Positions 17,545-26,103 are shown, counted from the first letter of the stretch. The stretch is 64,000 nucleotides of DNA from Agrobacterium albertimagni AOL15 (GCF_000300855.1 NZ_ALJF01000023.1:62001-126000), one strand, 5' to 3'. Numbers and translations are program-made. The notes: generated by a model from the letters alone, not told the origin.

Positions 17545-19542
17545 TCAGACTTTCCGGTTCGCAAGCTTGCGCTTCACGTCCGGAGGAGTCGCCTCGCCCG
17601 CAAGCACCGCTATGGCCTCAACGAGCGGCATCGAGACCTGCTCCTGCGAACCAAGGCGACGGATGTTGACGGTCTTTTCTTCCGCTTCACGCTTTCCGCA
17701 GACGATAATGACCGGCACCTTGGTCACGGAGTGCTCGCGAACCTTGTAGTTGATCTTCTCGTTGCGGAAGTCGGTCTCGACCTGCAGGCCGACATCGCGC
17801 AGCTGTTCTGCCACTTCGCGCCCGTAGTCGTCCGCATCCGAGGTAATCGTTGCGACGACCACCTGAAGCGGCGCAAACCAAAGCGGCATATGGCCGGCGA
17901 AGTTCTCGATCAGGATGCCAAGGAAACGCTCCATCGAGCCGCAGATGGCGCGGTGGATCATGACCGGCTGAACCTTTTCCGAGTTCTGGTCGATGTAGAA
18001 GGCACCGAAGCGTTCCGGCAGGTTGAAGTCGACCTGGGTCGTGCCGCACTGCCATTCACGGCCGATGGCGTCCCGCAGGGTGTATTCGAACTTCGGACCG
18101 TAGAAGGCGCCCTCGCCCGGCAGGATGCCGGTCTTGATGCGGCCGCCGGACTGTTCCTCGATCTGCTTCAGCACGTCCATCATGACGCTTTCGGCGCGAT
18201 CCCAGAGGTCGTCCGAACCGACGCGCTTTTCCGGGCGAGTCGAGAGCTTCACGACGATCTCGTTGAAACCAAAGTCCTCGTAGACCGAGAGGATGAGGTC
18301 GTTGATGCGCAGGCATTCGGCCGCCATCTGCTCTTCCGTGCAGAAGACGTGGGCATCGTCCTGGGTGAAGCCGCGCACGCGCATGAGGCCATGCAGGGCG
18401 CCGGAGGCTTCATAACGGTGAACCGTGCCGAACTCGGCGAGGCGCACGGGCAACTCGCGATAGGATTTGAGGCCGTGCTTGAAGATCTGCACGTGACCCG
18501 GGCAGTTCATCGGCTTCAAGGCAAAGACCTTCTGATCGGCTTCCGCGTCGTCCGGGTTCATGAAGGCATGGGCCGATTTCACGGCGAACATGTTTTCCTG
18601 ATACCAGCCCCAGTGCCCCGAAGTTTCCCAGAGCGACTTGTCGAGGATCTGCGGTGCGTTGACCTCCTGATAGGTGCCTTCGAGACGACGACGCATATAG
18701 GAGGTCAGCGTCTGGAACATGCGCCAGCCTTTGCCGTGCCAGAAGACGACGCCGGGGCCTTCTTCCTGGAAATGGAAGAGATCCATTTCACGGCCAAGCT
18801 TGCGGTGGTCTCGCTTCTCGGCTTCGGCCAGAATGTGCAGATAGTTGTCCAGCTGCTCCTGTTCGGCAAAGGCCGTGCCGTAGATGCGGGTCAACATCGG
18901 GTTGTTGCTGTCACCACGCCAATATGCGCCGGCGACCTTCATCAGCTTGAAGGCCATGCCGATCTGCCCTGTGGACGCCATATGCGGCCCACGGCAGAGG
19001 TCGAACCAGTCGCCCTGATAGTAGATCTTCAGATCCTGGTCAGCCGGGATCGCGTCGACCAGCTCGACCTTGTACTTCTCGCCCTTGGAGGCGAAGACGT
19101 CCCTCGCCTTGTCGCGCGACCAAACTTCCTTGGTGAACGGCTTGTTGCGCTGAATGATCTCCTTCATCTTCTTTTCGATCTTCGGAAGATCTTCCGGGGT
19201 GAAGGGTTCGTCCTTGGCGAAGTCGTAGTAGAAGCCGTTCTCGATCACCGGACCGATGGTCACCTGGGTGCCGGGCCACAGTTCCTGCACGGCTTCTGCC
19301 ATGACGTGCGCGGCATCGTGGCGGATGAGCTCCAGCGCTCGCGGATCGGTGCGGGTGACGATCTCGATCTTCCCCTCGACAACCGGGTCGGAGAGGTCGC
19401 GGAGCGTGCCGTCGAGCGCGATGGCGACGGCCTTTTTGGCCAGCGACTTGGAAATGGATTCAGCGACCTCGGCACCGGTCGTGCCGGCTGCGTATTCGCG
19501 GATAGAGCCATCGGGGAAAGTGAGAGCTACGGAAGCGGACAT
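17545..19542 (-). CDS. thrS: Threonine--tRNA ligase
   Basis: Charges tRNA-Thr. The start chosen (MSASVALTFPDGS) has AGGAG seven bases upstream and yields 665 residues. Domain order: N-terminal TGS domain (residues 1-62), editing domain with IRHDAAHVMAEAV near residue 72 (HxxxH), the class II catalytic core with motif 2 around residue 360 (VRLAEFGTVHRYEASG) and motif 3 near residue 505 (MIHRAICGSMERFLGILIE), and the anticodon-binding domain at the C-terminus. No leader peptide or T-box is visible upstream. Confidence 0.97.
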   Translation of the reverse strand: MSASVALTFPDGSIREYAAGTTGAEVAESISKSLAKKAVAIALDGTLRDLSDPVVEGKIEIVTRTDPRALELIRHDAAHVMAEAVQELWPGTQVTIGPVIENGFYYDFAKDEPFTPEDLPKIEKKMKEIIQRNKPFTKEVWSRDKARDVFASKGEKYKVELVDAIPADQDLKIYYQGDWFDLCRGPHMASTGQIGMAFKLMKVAGAYWRGDSNNPMLTRIYGTAFAEQEQLDNYLHILAEAEKRDHRKLGREMDLFHFQEEGPGVVFWHGKGWRMFQTLTSYMRRRLEGTYQEVNAPQILDKSLWETSGHWGWYQENMFAVKSAHAFMNPDDAEADQKVFALKPMNCPGHVQIFKHGLKSYRELPVRLAEFGTVHRYEASGALHGLMRVRGFTQDDAHVFCTEEQMAAECLRINDLILSVYEDFGFNEIVVKLSTRPEKRVGSDDLWDRAESVMMDVLKQIEEQSGGRIKTGILPGEGAFYGPKFEYTLRDAIGREWQCGTTQVDFNLPERFGAFYIDQNSEKVQPVMIHRAICGSMERFLGILIENFAGHMPLWFAPLQVVVATITSDADDYGREVAEQLRDVGLQVETDFRNEKINYKVREHSVTKVPVIIVCGKREAEEKTVNIRRLGSQEQVSMPLVEAIAVLAGEATPPDVKRKLANRKV

Positions 19543-19590
19543 AAACGTCTCCTGATCCAGTCCCGCCAACGAATGCGGGTGGTGAAAATT

Positions 19591-19610
19591 GCGGGGGTCA
19601 AAAACCCCGC
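19591..19610 (-). terminator. Hairpin between the DUF2267 gene and thrS
   Basis: Stem GCGGGG/CCCCGC with an eight-base loop, followed on the minus strand by an A/U-rich AAUUUUC. It lies 51 bases downstream of the DUF2267 stop and 49 bases upstream of thrS. It is best read as a weak terminator; a role in the thrS leader is possible. Confidence 0.45.
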
Positions 19611-19660
19611 CACGAACCGGCGCTTGATAGGCCGAAAGTGCTGATGAGTAAAGGATCTTG

Positions 19661-20089
19661 CTAGGCCGATCCCATTGACCAGAAACCGCGGGCTTCAGCG
19701 GACAAGGTCTTCATGACGCGGTCGAAGGCAGCAGGATCGACATGTCGCCTGATCGTTGACGTTACATCCTCGATCGCGGTTTCGGTCGACAAATTATGGT
19801 CGTGACGGAAGGCGCGGACTTCTTTCATCAGCTCATCCCTTTCAGCAAAGGGTGACTTGGGTAAATCGACATCCCAGTCGCTGACGAAGATGGCGCGCAA
19901 GACGGGCGGCAGCACATTTGCGAAGGATATGGCCTCGGCAAAGGTCAGCCTCCGCCGGAAGACCTGCAGCACAGCCTGCAACATCGTGTAGGCCTGATGA
20001 GACGATGTGAGCATCGAGCTCGCGACCAGATCCTTCATGAAGGCATCGTAGTCGGCAGAGGCCTGGCGATATTCGAGGGGCATGGGCAT
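19661..20089 (-). CDS. DUF2267 domain-containing protein
   Basis: A 142-residue cytoplasmic protein matching the DUF2267 pattern: paired helices with AYTMLQAVLQVFRRRLTFAEAISFANVLPPVLRAIF from about residue 32, then a second helical unit containing VTSTIRRHVDPAAFDRVMKTL. The function is unknown; the family is often found near stress genes. A GGGAG site stands before the ATG. It is upstream of thrS on the same strand. Confidence 0.8.
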   Translation of the reverse strand: MPMPLEYRQASADYDAFMKDLVASSMLTSSHQAYTMLQAVLQVFRRRLTFAEAISFANVLPPVLRAIFVSDWDVDLPKSPFAERDELMKEVRAFRHDHNLSTETAIEDVTSTIRRHVDPAAFDRVMKTLSAEARGFWSMGSA

Positions 20090-20133
20090 GCGTCATCTCC
20101 CGAGCGATTCGGCATATCGATCCTAAGGCGAAT

Positions 20134-20502
20134 TCAGGTCGCCTGCTTGCGTCCGAAGGTCCAGAGGCGCCAGGGGGCGTACCAGGTAAAGCGCTGAGCC
20201 AAAGTTTCGGGCACGGGATCCGGACCCCAGGTGCCGCCTGGACCGCAGCGGACGACGCGAAAGAGGGTGAGCCAGCCACCCCGCCAGAGACCGTGCCGCG
20301 CTACCGCCTCGTAGCCATATTCGGAACAGGTCGGCATATGGCGGCAGGAACTGCCGACGATGCTGGAAAAGGTTAGCTGATAGAAACGGATAAAGCCCAT
20401 GCCGAGCAGCCGGCCCGGGGTCTTGCGAAACGGCCCCTGCCAATTGCGGCTCTTCAGTCCACCGCCTGCCGGCTGATGGCCACAGTCGGGGCTGCCGCAC
20501 AT
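20134..20502 (-). CDS. yidD: Membrane protein insertion efficiency factor YidD
   Basis: Small inner-membrane-associated protein that assists YidC-dependent insertion. The 122 residues contain the diagnostic core FIRFYQLTFSS near residue 38, then CRHMPTCSEYGYEAVARHG near residue 54 with two conserved cysteines, and VVRCGPGGTWGPDPVPE near residue 82. The N-terminal 30 residues, with two extra cysteines (MCGSPDCGH), extend beyond the typical 70-90 residue family core. It starts two bases after the NifU-like gene stop, so it is coupled to it rather than to rpmH-yidC as in many bacteria. Confidence 0.92.
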   Translation of the reverse strand: MCGSPDCGHQPAGGGLKSRNWQGPFRKTPGRLLGMGFIRFYQLTFSSIVGSSCRHMPTCSEYGYEAVARHGLWRGGWLTLFRVVRCGPGGTWGPDPVPETLAQRFTWYAPWRLWTFGRKQAT

Positions 20503-20504
20503 GA

Positions 20505-20951
20505 TCAGCTTGCCTCGGCGGCGGCAGCCGGCGTTTCGATCTGATCCAGACAGTCGACAACCGCATCGAAGGTCAGCATCGTGGAGGCGTGGCGGGCCTT
20601 GTAGTCCTTGACGGGCTTCAGGAAGCGCATGTCCTCGAAACGACCCGAAGGTCCATCCCCGTCTTCCTTCAACATGGCCAGCATGTCCAGCCGCGCCTGC
20701 CGCAGTTCGGCCGATGTCGCCCCGACCACATGGCGCGCCATGATGCCCGACGAGGCCTGGCCGAGTGCGCAGGCCTTCACCTCATGGGTAAAATCGGTCA
20801 CCACGCCGTCGCGAAGCTTCAGATGGACCCGAACCTTGGAGCCGCAGAGCTTGGAGTGTTTCTCCGAAACGGCATCGGCGTCGGCGAGCACGCCGATGCG
20901 ACCGATGTTTCCGGCAAATTCTAGGATCTTGGTGTTGTAGATGTCGTCCAT
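20505..20951 (-). CDS. NifU/IscU-like iron-sulfur scaffold protein
   Basis: A 148-residue member of the NifU-N/IscU/SufU family, which builds Fe-S clusters on three cysteines. The first two expected cysteines are present (SKLCGSKVRV, Cys36; VKACALGQASS, Cys61). At the third position the sequence is KARHASTMLTFDAV, with Ala122 in place of the usual Cys; another Cys occurs at 134 in a nonstandard place. It may therefore be a degenerate scaffold or regulatory paralogue. The ATG at 20951 is preferred over an in-frame TTG two codons upstream. The yidD gene follows immediately. Confidence 0.85.
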   Translation of the reverse strand: MDDIYNTKILEFAGNIGRIGVLADADAVSEKHSKLCGSKVRVHLKLRDGVVTDFTHEVKACALGQASSGIMARHVVGATSAELRQARLDMLAMLKEDGDGPSGRFEDMRFLKPVKDYKARHASTMLTFDAVVDCLDQIETPAAAAEAS

Positions 20952-21221
20952 GGTCAATCCGGTTCAGCGCCTCTCCCGTATATAGGGAGTGGTTGCGACA
21001 ATGCAGCCTTCATCATGTCGCAGCGGCCGTCTTTTTGTCGTTCTCGCGGGACACTATATCGAAGCGACAGGCGCAGGACAAACGCAGGCCGGCCACGGAC
21101 GAAACGATCTTCTCGGCTGAAACACCGATAACGGACTTGCATTATGAGCCGCATTACGCCTTTACAATCCGGCATAGCCAAACCAGCGGCTCGCCTCAAG
21201 CGGGACCGGGAGACCAAGGCC

Positions 21222-21827
21222 ATGGATGCCATCGTCAAGAAACTGACTGTAGAAGCCCCGCGGCCGACGCGCGAAGAGGCTGAACAGGCCGTGCGCACGC
21301 TTTTGCTCTGGGCAGGTGACGACCCGCAACGCGAGGGGCTGCTCGATACGCCGGCGCGCGTGGCAAAGGCCTATGAAGAGCTGTTCTCCGGCTATAGCGC
21401 CGATATCGAGGACGTGCTCGGCCGTACCTTCGAGGAAGTCGGCGGCTATGACGACATGGTCCTCGTACGCGATATTTCCTTCTTCTCGCATTGCGAACAC
21501 CACATGCTGCCGGTGATGGGCAAGGCCCACGTCGCCTATCTGCCGAAAGGACGTGTGCTCGGCTTGTCGAAAATTGCGCGTGTCGTGGACGTCTTCGCCA
21601 AGCGTCTTCAGACCCAGGAAAACATGACCGCACAGATTGCCCAGGCGATCGACGAGACCCTGGTGCCACGCGGGGTTGCGGTGTTCCTCGAGGCCGAGCA
21701 TATGTGCATGGCCATGCGTGGGATCCAGAAGACCGGTTCCACGACGCTCACCACAACCTTCACCGGCGCCTTCAAGGACAATGCCGCCGAGCAGGCGCGC
21801 TTCATGTCCATGGTACGGAGCCGCTAA
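21222..21827 (+). CDS. folE: GTP cyclohydrolase I
   Basis: Converts GTP to dihydroneopterin triphosphate, the first step of tetrahydrofolate synthesis. From the ATG at 21222 (MDAIVKKL, GGGAG nine bases upstream) the protein has 201 residues; an in-frame ATG at 21144 would add 26 poorly conserved residues. Zinc ligands and the active site are seen in FFSHCEHHMLPV near residue 88 and AEHMCMAMRGIQKTGS near residue 159. hisI follows after 14 bases. This is the zinc-dependent type IA enzyme, noteworthy beside the zinc-uptake locus further on. Confidence 0.95.
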   Translation: MDAIVKKLTVEAPRPTREEAEQAVRTLLLWAGDDPQREGLLDTPARVAKAYEELFSGYSADIEDVLGRTFEEVGGYDDMVLVRDISFFSHCEHHMLPVMGKAHVAYLPKGRVLGLSKIARVVDVFAKRLQTQENMTAQIAQAIDETLVPRGVAVFLEAEHMCMAMRGIQKTGSTTLTTTFTGAFKDNAAEQARFMSMVRSR

Positions 21828-21841
21828 GACTGCGAGTCCCC

Positions 21842-22294
21842 ATGTCCGGTTTTGATTTCGACGCCCCCTCGGCAGACAAGAAGATCCTCGAGGAGGGGCT
21901 CGCCTTCACCCCCAAGTTCGATGACCATGGACTTGTGACCGCCGTCGTCACCGACGCGCGGGACGGAGAGCTGTTGATGGTGGCGCATATGAACGCCGAA
22001 GCCATCGCGCTCACGCTCGACACCGGGATCGGTCATTATTACAGCCGCTCCAGGGCCAAGATCTGGAAGAAGGGTGAAAGCTCCGGCAATCTTCAGACGG
22101 TCAAGGAAATCAGGGTCGACTGCGACCAGGACGCAATCTGGCTAAAGGTTGAGGTTGCCGGTCATGATGCGACCTGCCATACCGGGCGACGCTCCTGCTT
22201 TTATCGGACTGCCCAGCTTGCCGACGGAAAGCCATCACTCGAGATTGCCGACGACCACCGGCACTTCGATCCCGGTGACGTCTACGGTCATTGA
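21842..22294 (+). CDS. hisI: Phosphoribosyl-AMP cyclohydrolase
   Basis: Third step of histidine synthesis: opens the adenine ring of PR-AMP. It is a stand-alone 150-residue enzyme without the HisE domain, usual in alphaproteobacteria. Metal-binding motifs are present: VDCDQDA near residue 96 and CHTGRRSCFYR near residue 114; YYSRSRAKIWKKGESSGN near residue 67 is the substrate region. The open frame extends upstream into folE, but only the part from MSGFDFDAP is homologous. It is cotranscribed with folE. Confidence 0.96.
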   Translation: MSGFDFDAPSADKKILEEGLAFTPKFDDHGLVTAVVTDARDGELLMVAHMNAEAIALTLDTGIGHYYSRSRAKIWKKGESSGNLQTVKEIRVDCDQDAIWLKVEVAGHDATCHTGRRSCFYRTAQLADGKPSLEIADDHRHFDPGDVYGH

Positions 22295-22375
22295 CCTCCG
22301 CCGCGTGCATAACGAAATCGTAAGCAGACGATGTCCTAATGGAGCCCTGAGTGTTCAGCTAATGGGGTAGCGGAG

Positions 22376-23332
22376 ATGCTGAACTGGAGCATGATTTCGA
22401 ACGGCGGCGCGACTGTTTCGCAACCTGCCAAGGACGTCGGCGCGGCGCCTGCGGGGCCGATCGTTCCCGAGAAACGCGCAAAGGCTAAAGTGGCGCTTGC
22501 CCTTGGCGGCGGTGCTGCGCGTGGCTGGGCACACATCGGCGTGTTGAGAGCCCTTGACGAAGAAGGCATCGAAGTCGGGATGATTGCGGGCACGTCGATC
22601 GGCGCCCTCGTCGGTGGCTGCTATCTCGCCGGCAAACTCGACGAGTTGGAAGCCTTCGCCCGGTCGCTGACCATGCGCCGGATAGCCTCGCTGCTCGACC
22701 TGACCATCGGTGGTGGCGGGCTTCTCGGCGGCATGCGCCTCACCAAGCGGATGCAGGAGCACCTCGAAGGGCTCAATGTCGAGGACCTGCCGAAGCCCTT
22801 CGTTGCGGTCGCATCCGAACTCAACAGCGGCCACGAAGTCTGGATCGACGGCGGCAGCCTGATTACGGCACTGAGGGCATCCTATGCCCTGCCCGGCATC
22901 TTCGAACCCATTCATTGCAACAACCGCACGCTTATCGACGGCGCTCTGGTCAATCCGGTGCCGGTGTCCGTCTGCCGTGCCTATGAGCAGCCGCTGGTGA
23001 TGGCGGTCAATCTGCACTACGACGTTTTCGGACGGTCTGCGGTGGTCAAACACAAGGCCTCGTCGCCGGACAAGGCCAGCGCAGACACAGCTAGAGCGCC
23101 GAACAAGGTGGGCCTGACCGGCGTGATGGTACAGGCCTTCAACATCATTCAGGACCGCATTTCCAGGGCACGTCTTGCCGGGGATCCGCCGGACCTTGCC
23201 CTGCATCCGCGTCTCAATGACATCGGGCTTTCCGAGTTTCATCGGGCCGGCGAGGCAATCGATCGCGGCTATGAGGAAGCAAAGGCCCGCGTCACGGAGA
23301 TCCGCCGCATGCAGGAAGCGGTTCTCCGCTAG
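22376..23332 (+). CDS. Patatin-like phospholipase family protein
   Basis: A 318-residue serine lipase of the patatin/RssA family. The oxyanion motif LALGGGAARGWAHIG lies near residue 42, the nucleophile elbow GTSIGALVGG near residue 66 (Gly-Thr-Ser-Ile-Gly) and the catalytic Asp in LIDGALVNPVPV near residue 184. No signal peptide or membrane segment is seen, so it is probably cytoplasmic or peripheral. The substrate is unknown. It follows hisI by 81 bases on the same strand. Confidence 0.9.
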   Translation: MLNWSMISNGGATVSQPAKDVGAAPAGPIVPEKRAKAKVALALGGGAARGWAHIGVLRALDEEGIEVGMIAGTSIGALVGGCYLAGKLDELEAFARSLTMRRIASLLDLTIGGGGLLGGMRLTKRMQEHLEGLNVEDLPKPFVAVASELNSGHEVWIDGGSLITALRASYALPGIFEPIHCNNRTLIDGALVNPVPVSVCRAYEQPLVMAVNLHYDVFGRSAVVKHKASSPDKASADTARAPNKVGLTGVMVQAFNIIQDRISRARLAGDPPDLALHPRLNDIGLSEFHRAGEAIDRGYEEAKARVTEIRRMQEAVLR

Positions 23333-23380
23333 GCACGGTATCGACCGCGCCCTCCCACGGGCCTTCACGCAATCCCAGAT

Positions 23381-23815
23381 TCAGCCGGCGATATAGGCCT
23401 TGATGTGCTCGGCTTCCTGCTCGATCTCGCGGATGCGTGACTTTACCACGTCCCCGATCGAGATGATGCCTGAAAGCTTGCCATTGTCCTCGACGGGCAC
23501 GTGACGGAAACGCCGACTGGACATCATTTCCATCAACTCGTTGACGCCGGTCTCTTCGCGGCAACGATAGACATTCGCCGTCATAAAGGCCGAGACCGGC
23601 TGATCGAAGGCATCCTTGCCGGCCGTCCCGATCGCCCGAACCACGTCACGTTCGGTGAAGATGCCGACAATGCGGCTTTCCATACCGACAACGACGACGG
23701 CACCGATCTTGTGTTCTTCCAGGACCCGGGCCGCCTCGCCCAAGCTGACACTGGGACTGATGGTGATGACGTTGCGGCCCTTCTGTTCGAGTATGCTTCT
23801 GGCTGATGCAGGCAT
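23381..23815 (-). CDS. CBS-domain pair protein
   Basis: A 144-residue protein consisting of two CBS domains (about residues 8-62 and 74-130) and a short helical tail. Motifs include VVVVGMESRIVGIFTERDVVRA and RHVPVEDNGKLSGIISIGDVV, the classical strand-turn-GIhthRDhh pattern that binds adenine nucleotides. The ATG chosen (MPASARS) has AGGAGG six bases upstream. Such proteins sense adenosine ligands for unknown partners. It lies downstream of the rhomboid gene. Confidence 0.9.
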   Translation of the reverse strand: MPASARSILEQKGRNVITISPSVSLGEAARVLEEHKIGAVVVVGMESRIVGIFTERDVVRAIGTAGKDAFDQPVSAFMTANVYRCREETGVNELMEMMSSRRFRHVPVEDNGKLSGIISIGDVVKSRIREIEQEAEHIKAYIAG

Positions 23816-23917
23816 GAGTTCCTCCTCGCATAGAACACTCGCGCGGCGGCCCAACCCTCCTTCGACCGCCAGGACCAAGGGTGCCCTTTATTCAAGGAGA
23901 ATGCAATAAGTCCGGCA

Positions 23918-24694
23918 TCACGCCCTTGTGTGACGGCCCGTATGGGGATCGAAGGCTGCAAATCCGAAGAAGCCGAGCAGGAAGCCGCCGATATGCGCAT
24001 CCCAGGCAATCGAAGCGGTACTTCCACCGAGCATCGGCATTCCAAAGGCGATCGCGATGTTGCCCAAGAACCAGATAATGATGAAGACACGCACGGTACG
24101 GTCGGCCAGGGCCTGACCGACCGTCAGCAAGGGAGGTTGCCAGCCACTCAATCGGGCAAGGCTACGCTGCCGATCCCCGAAAGCAAAGCGGCAGGCGGCA
24201 CCCATCAGGGCCGAAATCACCCCGGAGGCGCCGACCATCAATGAAGGCTCTCCCCAGTTGACGACGGCGTGCAATGCAGCGGCAGCCACCGATGACACCA
24301 CCCAGAACAAGACGAATCGCACCTCGCCGATGCGACGACAGACGGGCGTCCCGAATGCGGCGAGCCAAAGGCTGTTGAAGGCGAGATGTTCGAAGCTGCC
24401 ATGCAGCAGAGAATAACTCACCGGCGTCCACAGCCAGGCCAGCGACTGTTCGTCGAGCGGATAGAGATAGCGGATGGGCGAAAAACCGAACTCAACGGCG
24501 ACCCACTGGTTGAGCGCCGGCGACAGAAGGAATTCCTGGATCGCGTAGATCCCGCAGATCAGTGCGAGCGCAACAAGGATGCCGGTCGGCAGATTGAAGA
24601 CAGGCGGATTTTCCTCGGACCGCGCGCCGCGCTGGGGCACAAGCTCATCGTTGTCCCGGCGATCTTCGCCTCGCGATCCAACCTCATCCTGCAT
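23918..24694 (-). CDS. Rhomboid family intramembrane serine protease
   Basis: A 258-residue membrane protease with six or more transmembrane segments. The catalytic serine is in MVGASGVISALMG (Gly-Ala-Ser-Gly) and the catalytic histidine in IAWDAHIGGFLLGF near the C-terminus; an upstream His in SYSLLHGSFEHLAFNSLW fits the loop-1/TM2 HGSxxHLxxN motif. The start at 24694 has AAGGAAG before it; an ATG at 24721 lacks one. The first 35 residues are cytoplasmic and acidic. An intrinsic terminator hairpin lies just upstream of the gene on the same strand. Confidence 0.92.
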   Translation of the reverse strand: MQDEVGSRGEDRRDNDELVPQRGARSEENPPVFNLPTGILVALALICGIYAIQEFLLSPALNQWVAVEFGFSPIRYLYPLDEQSLAWLWTPVSYSLLHGSFEHLAFNSLWLAAFGTPVCRRIGEVRFVLFWVVSSVAAAALHAVVNWGEPSLMVGASGVISALMGAACRFAFGDRQRSLARLSGWQPPLLTVGQALADRTVRVFIIIWFLGNIAIAFGMPMLGGSTASIAWDAHIGGFLLGFFGFAAFDPHTGRHTRA

Positions 24695-24741
24695 CTGCAC
24701 TTCCTTCTGTTGCGCAAACATGAGGTAATGCAGGCCGCAGA

Positions 24742-24775
24742 TAAAAAAAAGGCCGCCCGGAAACCGAGTGGCCTT
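24742..24775 (-). terminator. Strong intrinsic terminator upstream of the rhomboid gene
   Basis: Stem AAGGCC/GGCCTT extended by CGG/CCG around an AAA loop, followed on the minus strand by eight U residues (A-tract 24743-24750). No minus-strand gene ends before it: the next gene on that side is the plus-strand PilZ gene. It therefore terminates an unannotated minus-strand transcript or acts in the rhomboid leader. Confidence 0.8.
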
Positions 24776-24880
24776 GCTGGCGCTAGGCGGATCGTCGCGC
24801 CGACTGGAGTTGGTGCCGAAGGAAGCCCTTCGCGTATGGTAGAACCCTCATGCCATGAGCAAGCGACGCCCACAACCGAA
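24776..24880 (-). ncRNA. Candidate small RNA ending at the orphan terminator
   Basis: The minus-strand sequence leading into the 24742-24775 terminator carries a CGAAGG-gctt-CCTTCG hairpin (24816-24831), a palindrome around 24847-24859 and a single-stranded CUCC-containing stretch between hairpin and terminator. This is the layout of many alphaproteobacterial trans-acting small RNAs. The 5' end is unknown and no family is recognised, so this is an inference from structure only. Confidence 0.35.
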
Positions 24881-25007
24881 AGCCTTCCTTAACCTTAATC
24901 CTGCGGCGATATCGTTCCGTCTGGAAAAAGCGCGCCCAAAAGCAAACACTATATTAACGGCTCTCCCCCTAATGTCGAGCCATAGAGAAACAGACAGAAT
25001 CTCCGAG

Positions 25008-25619
25008 ATGTACTCAACGCAGGCAAGCCATACGAACACGATCGCTTCGCCGGGACAGCAACGCGCATTTCAGCGCGTCGCCGTCAGCCTGCAGGGTCGC
25101 CTCATGCTTGCCAGCTATGAGGAGTATGTCTGCAAGGTTATCGACATGTCGCCAGGCGACGTGCGCTTCGCTTGTGCCGGCATGCCGCGTCCGGGCGAAC
25201 GTGTGATTGCCTATATCGATCATCTCGGGCGCATCGAGGGCACCGTAGTCAAGTTGACCGATGACGGCTTCGTCATCTCCATCAACGCGACGGTGCGAAA
25301 GCGTGAGAAGCTTGCGGCACAGCTGACCTGGATCGCCAACAAGCACGAGCTTGGACTGCCGGAAGACCGTCGCCACGATCGCTTGACGCCGCGCCAGACG
25401 AGAACAGAACTCACGCTCGAAGACGGCAAGACCTATCCTTGCCGCCTGATGGACCTGTCCCTGTCGGGCGCAGCCGTCGATATCGACATTCGCCCGCCGA
25501 TCGGCTCGGCCGTACGCCTCGGCAACATGCGCGGACGCGTGGTTCGCCATTTCATGGAAGGCGTCGCCATCGAGTTCCTGACGCTCCAGTCCAAGGAAGC
25601 GCTCACCGAATTCCTCTGA
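25008..25619 (+). CDS. PilZ domain protein (tandem, putative c-di-GMP receptor)
   Basis: From the ATG at 25008 (MYSTQASH) the protein has 203 residues and two PilZ-like modules. The second has the canonical c-di-GMP signature: RRHDRLTPR near residue 122 and DLSLSGAAVDI near residue 149 (DxSxxG). The first (QRVAVSLQGRLML, IDMSPGDVRFAC, near residue 23-55) is degenerate, with DMSPGD in place of DxSxxG. ATGs at 24855 and 24972 would add poorly conserved residues. It likely links c-di-GMP to surface behaviour. A strong terminator follows. Confidence 0.85.
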   Translation: MYSTQASHTNTIASPGQQRAFQRVAVSLQGRLMLASYEEYVCKVIDMSPGDVRFACAGMPRPGERVIAYIDHLGRIEGTVVKLTDDGFVISINATVRKREKLAAQLTWIANKHELGLPEDRRHDRLTPRQTRTELTLEDGKTYPCRLMDLSLSGAAVDIDIRPPIGSAVRLGNMRGRVVRHFMEGVAIEFLTLQSKEALTEFL

Positions 25620-25643
25620 GGGCTAAACAATCCCTCCCCCGAC

Positions 25644-25676
25644 AAGGCGCCTGCGGACACCGCGAGGCGCCTTTTT
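25644..25676 (+). terminator. Intrinsic terminator after the PilZ gene
   Basis: Stem AAGGCGCCTGCGG pairs with CCGC-g-AGGCGCCTT around an ACA loop, followed by TTTTT. It lies 25 bases after the PilZ stop. Confidence 0.88.
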
Positions 25677-26103
25677 CTATGCCGAAACGACAATCGTCCC
25701 AGACCGGCACAGTTTTTTTCAGAAAATTTGGGGTCCGAAATTGGCCCCTGGACGGCATTCCAGGTCCGTGACGGAAGGACACAGTAGCATCCAGGGTGGC
25801 AGGAACGCCGCGCCTAGCAGCCGAAGTGCTTTCATCGCAACAGCCAAGCCGACATTACGCCTTACGGTTATCCCATTGTATATATTGCCTTTTGTGCGCC
25901 GATAGCGCCTTCGCGGCTTATCAAAAGGTACGATTAAGTTCAAATTTTCATCAAATTTGCCACGAAGTTTATTCAAATATAACTCGAATGATACTAAATA
26001 TAGATTCTCTTTTTCGTCAACTTAAGCTTATATCTTAGCACTAATATTCGCGGGCCATCAAAATCTCTCTGTCATTGCTATCTCCATTACCGGGAGACAA
26101 CCA
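25677..26103. other. Gene-free, AT-rich interval before the LapG-like gene
   Basis: No supported gene. The right part is unusually AT-rich: 33 of 120 bases are G or C in 25921-26040, against a GC-rich background. It probably holds the promoter and curved upstream DNA of the LapG-like gene, whose GGGAG site is at 26092-26096. Short open frames on both strands here have no ribosome sites or recognisable content. Confidence 0.6.

Noticed and set aside
17731..19644. A 637-codon plus-strand frame opposite thrS
   Set aside because: Antisense shadow of thrS; no ribosome site and no domain content.
19543..19660. T-box or attenuator before thrS
   Set aside because: Only one short hairpin is present and T-boxes are not expected in alphaproteobacteria; it reads better as a terminator of the preceding gene.
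25719..26038. Short open frames on both strands in the AT-rich interval
   Set aside because: No ribosome sites, no recognisable content, and codon use unlike the neighbours; probably chance frames.
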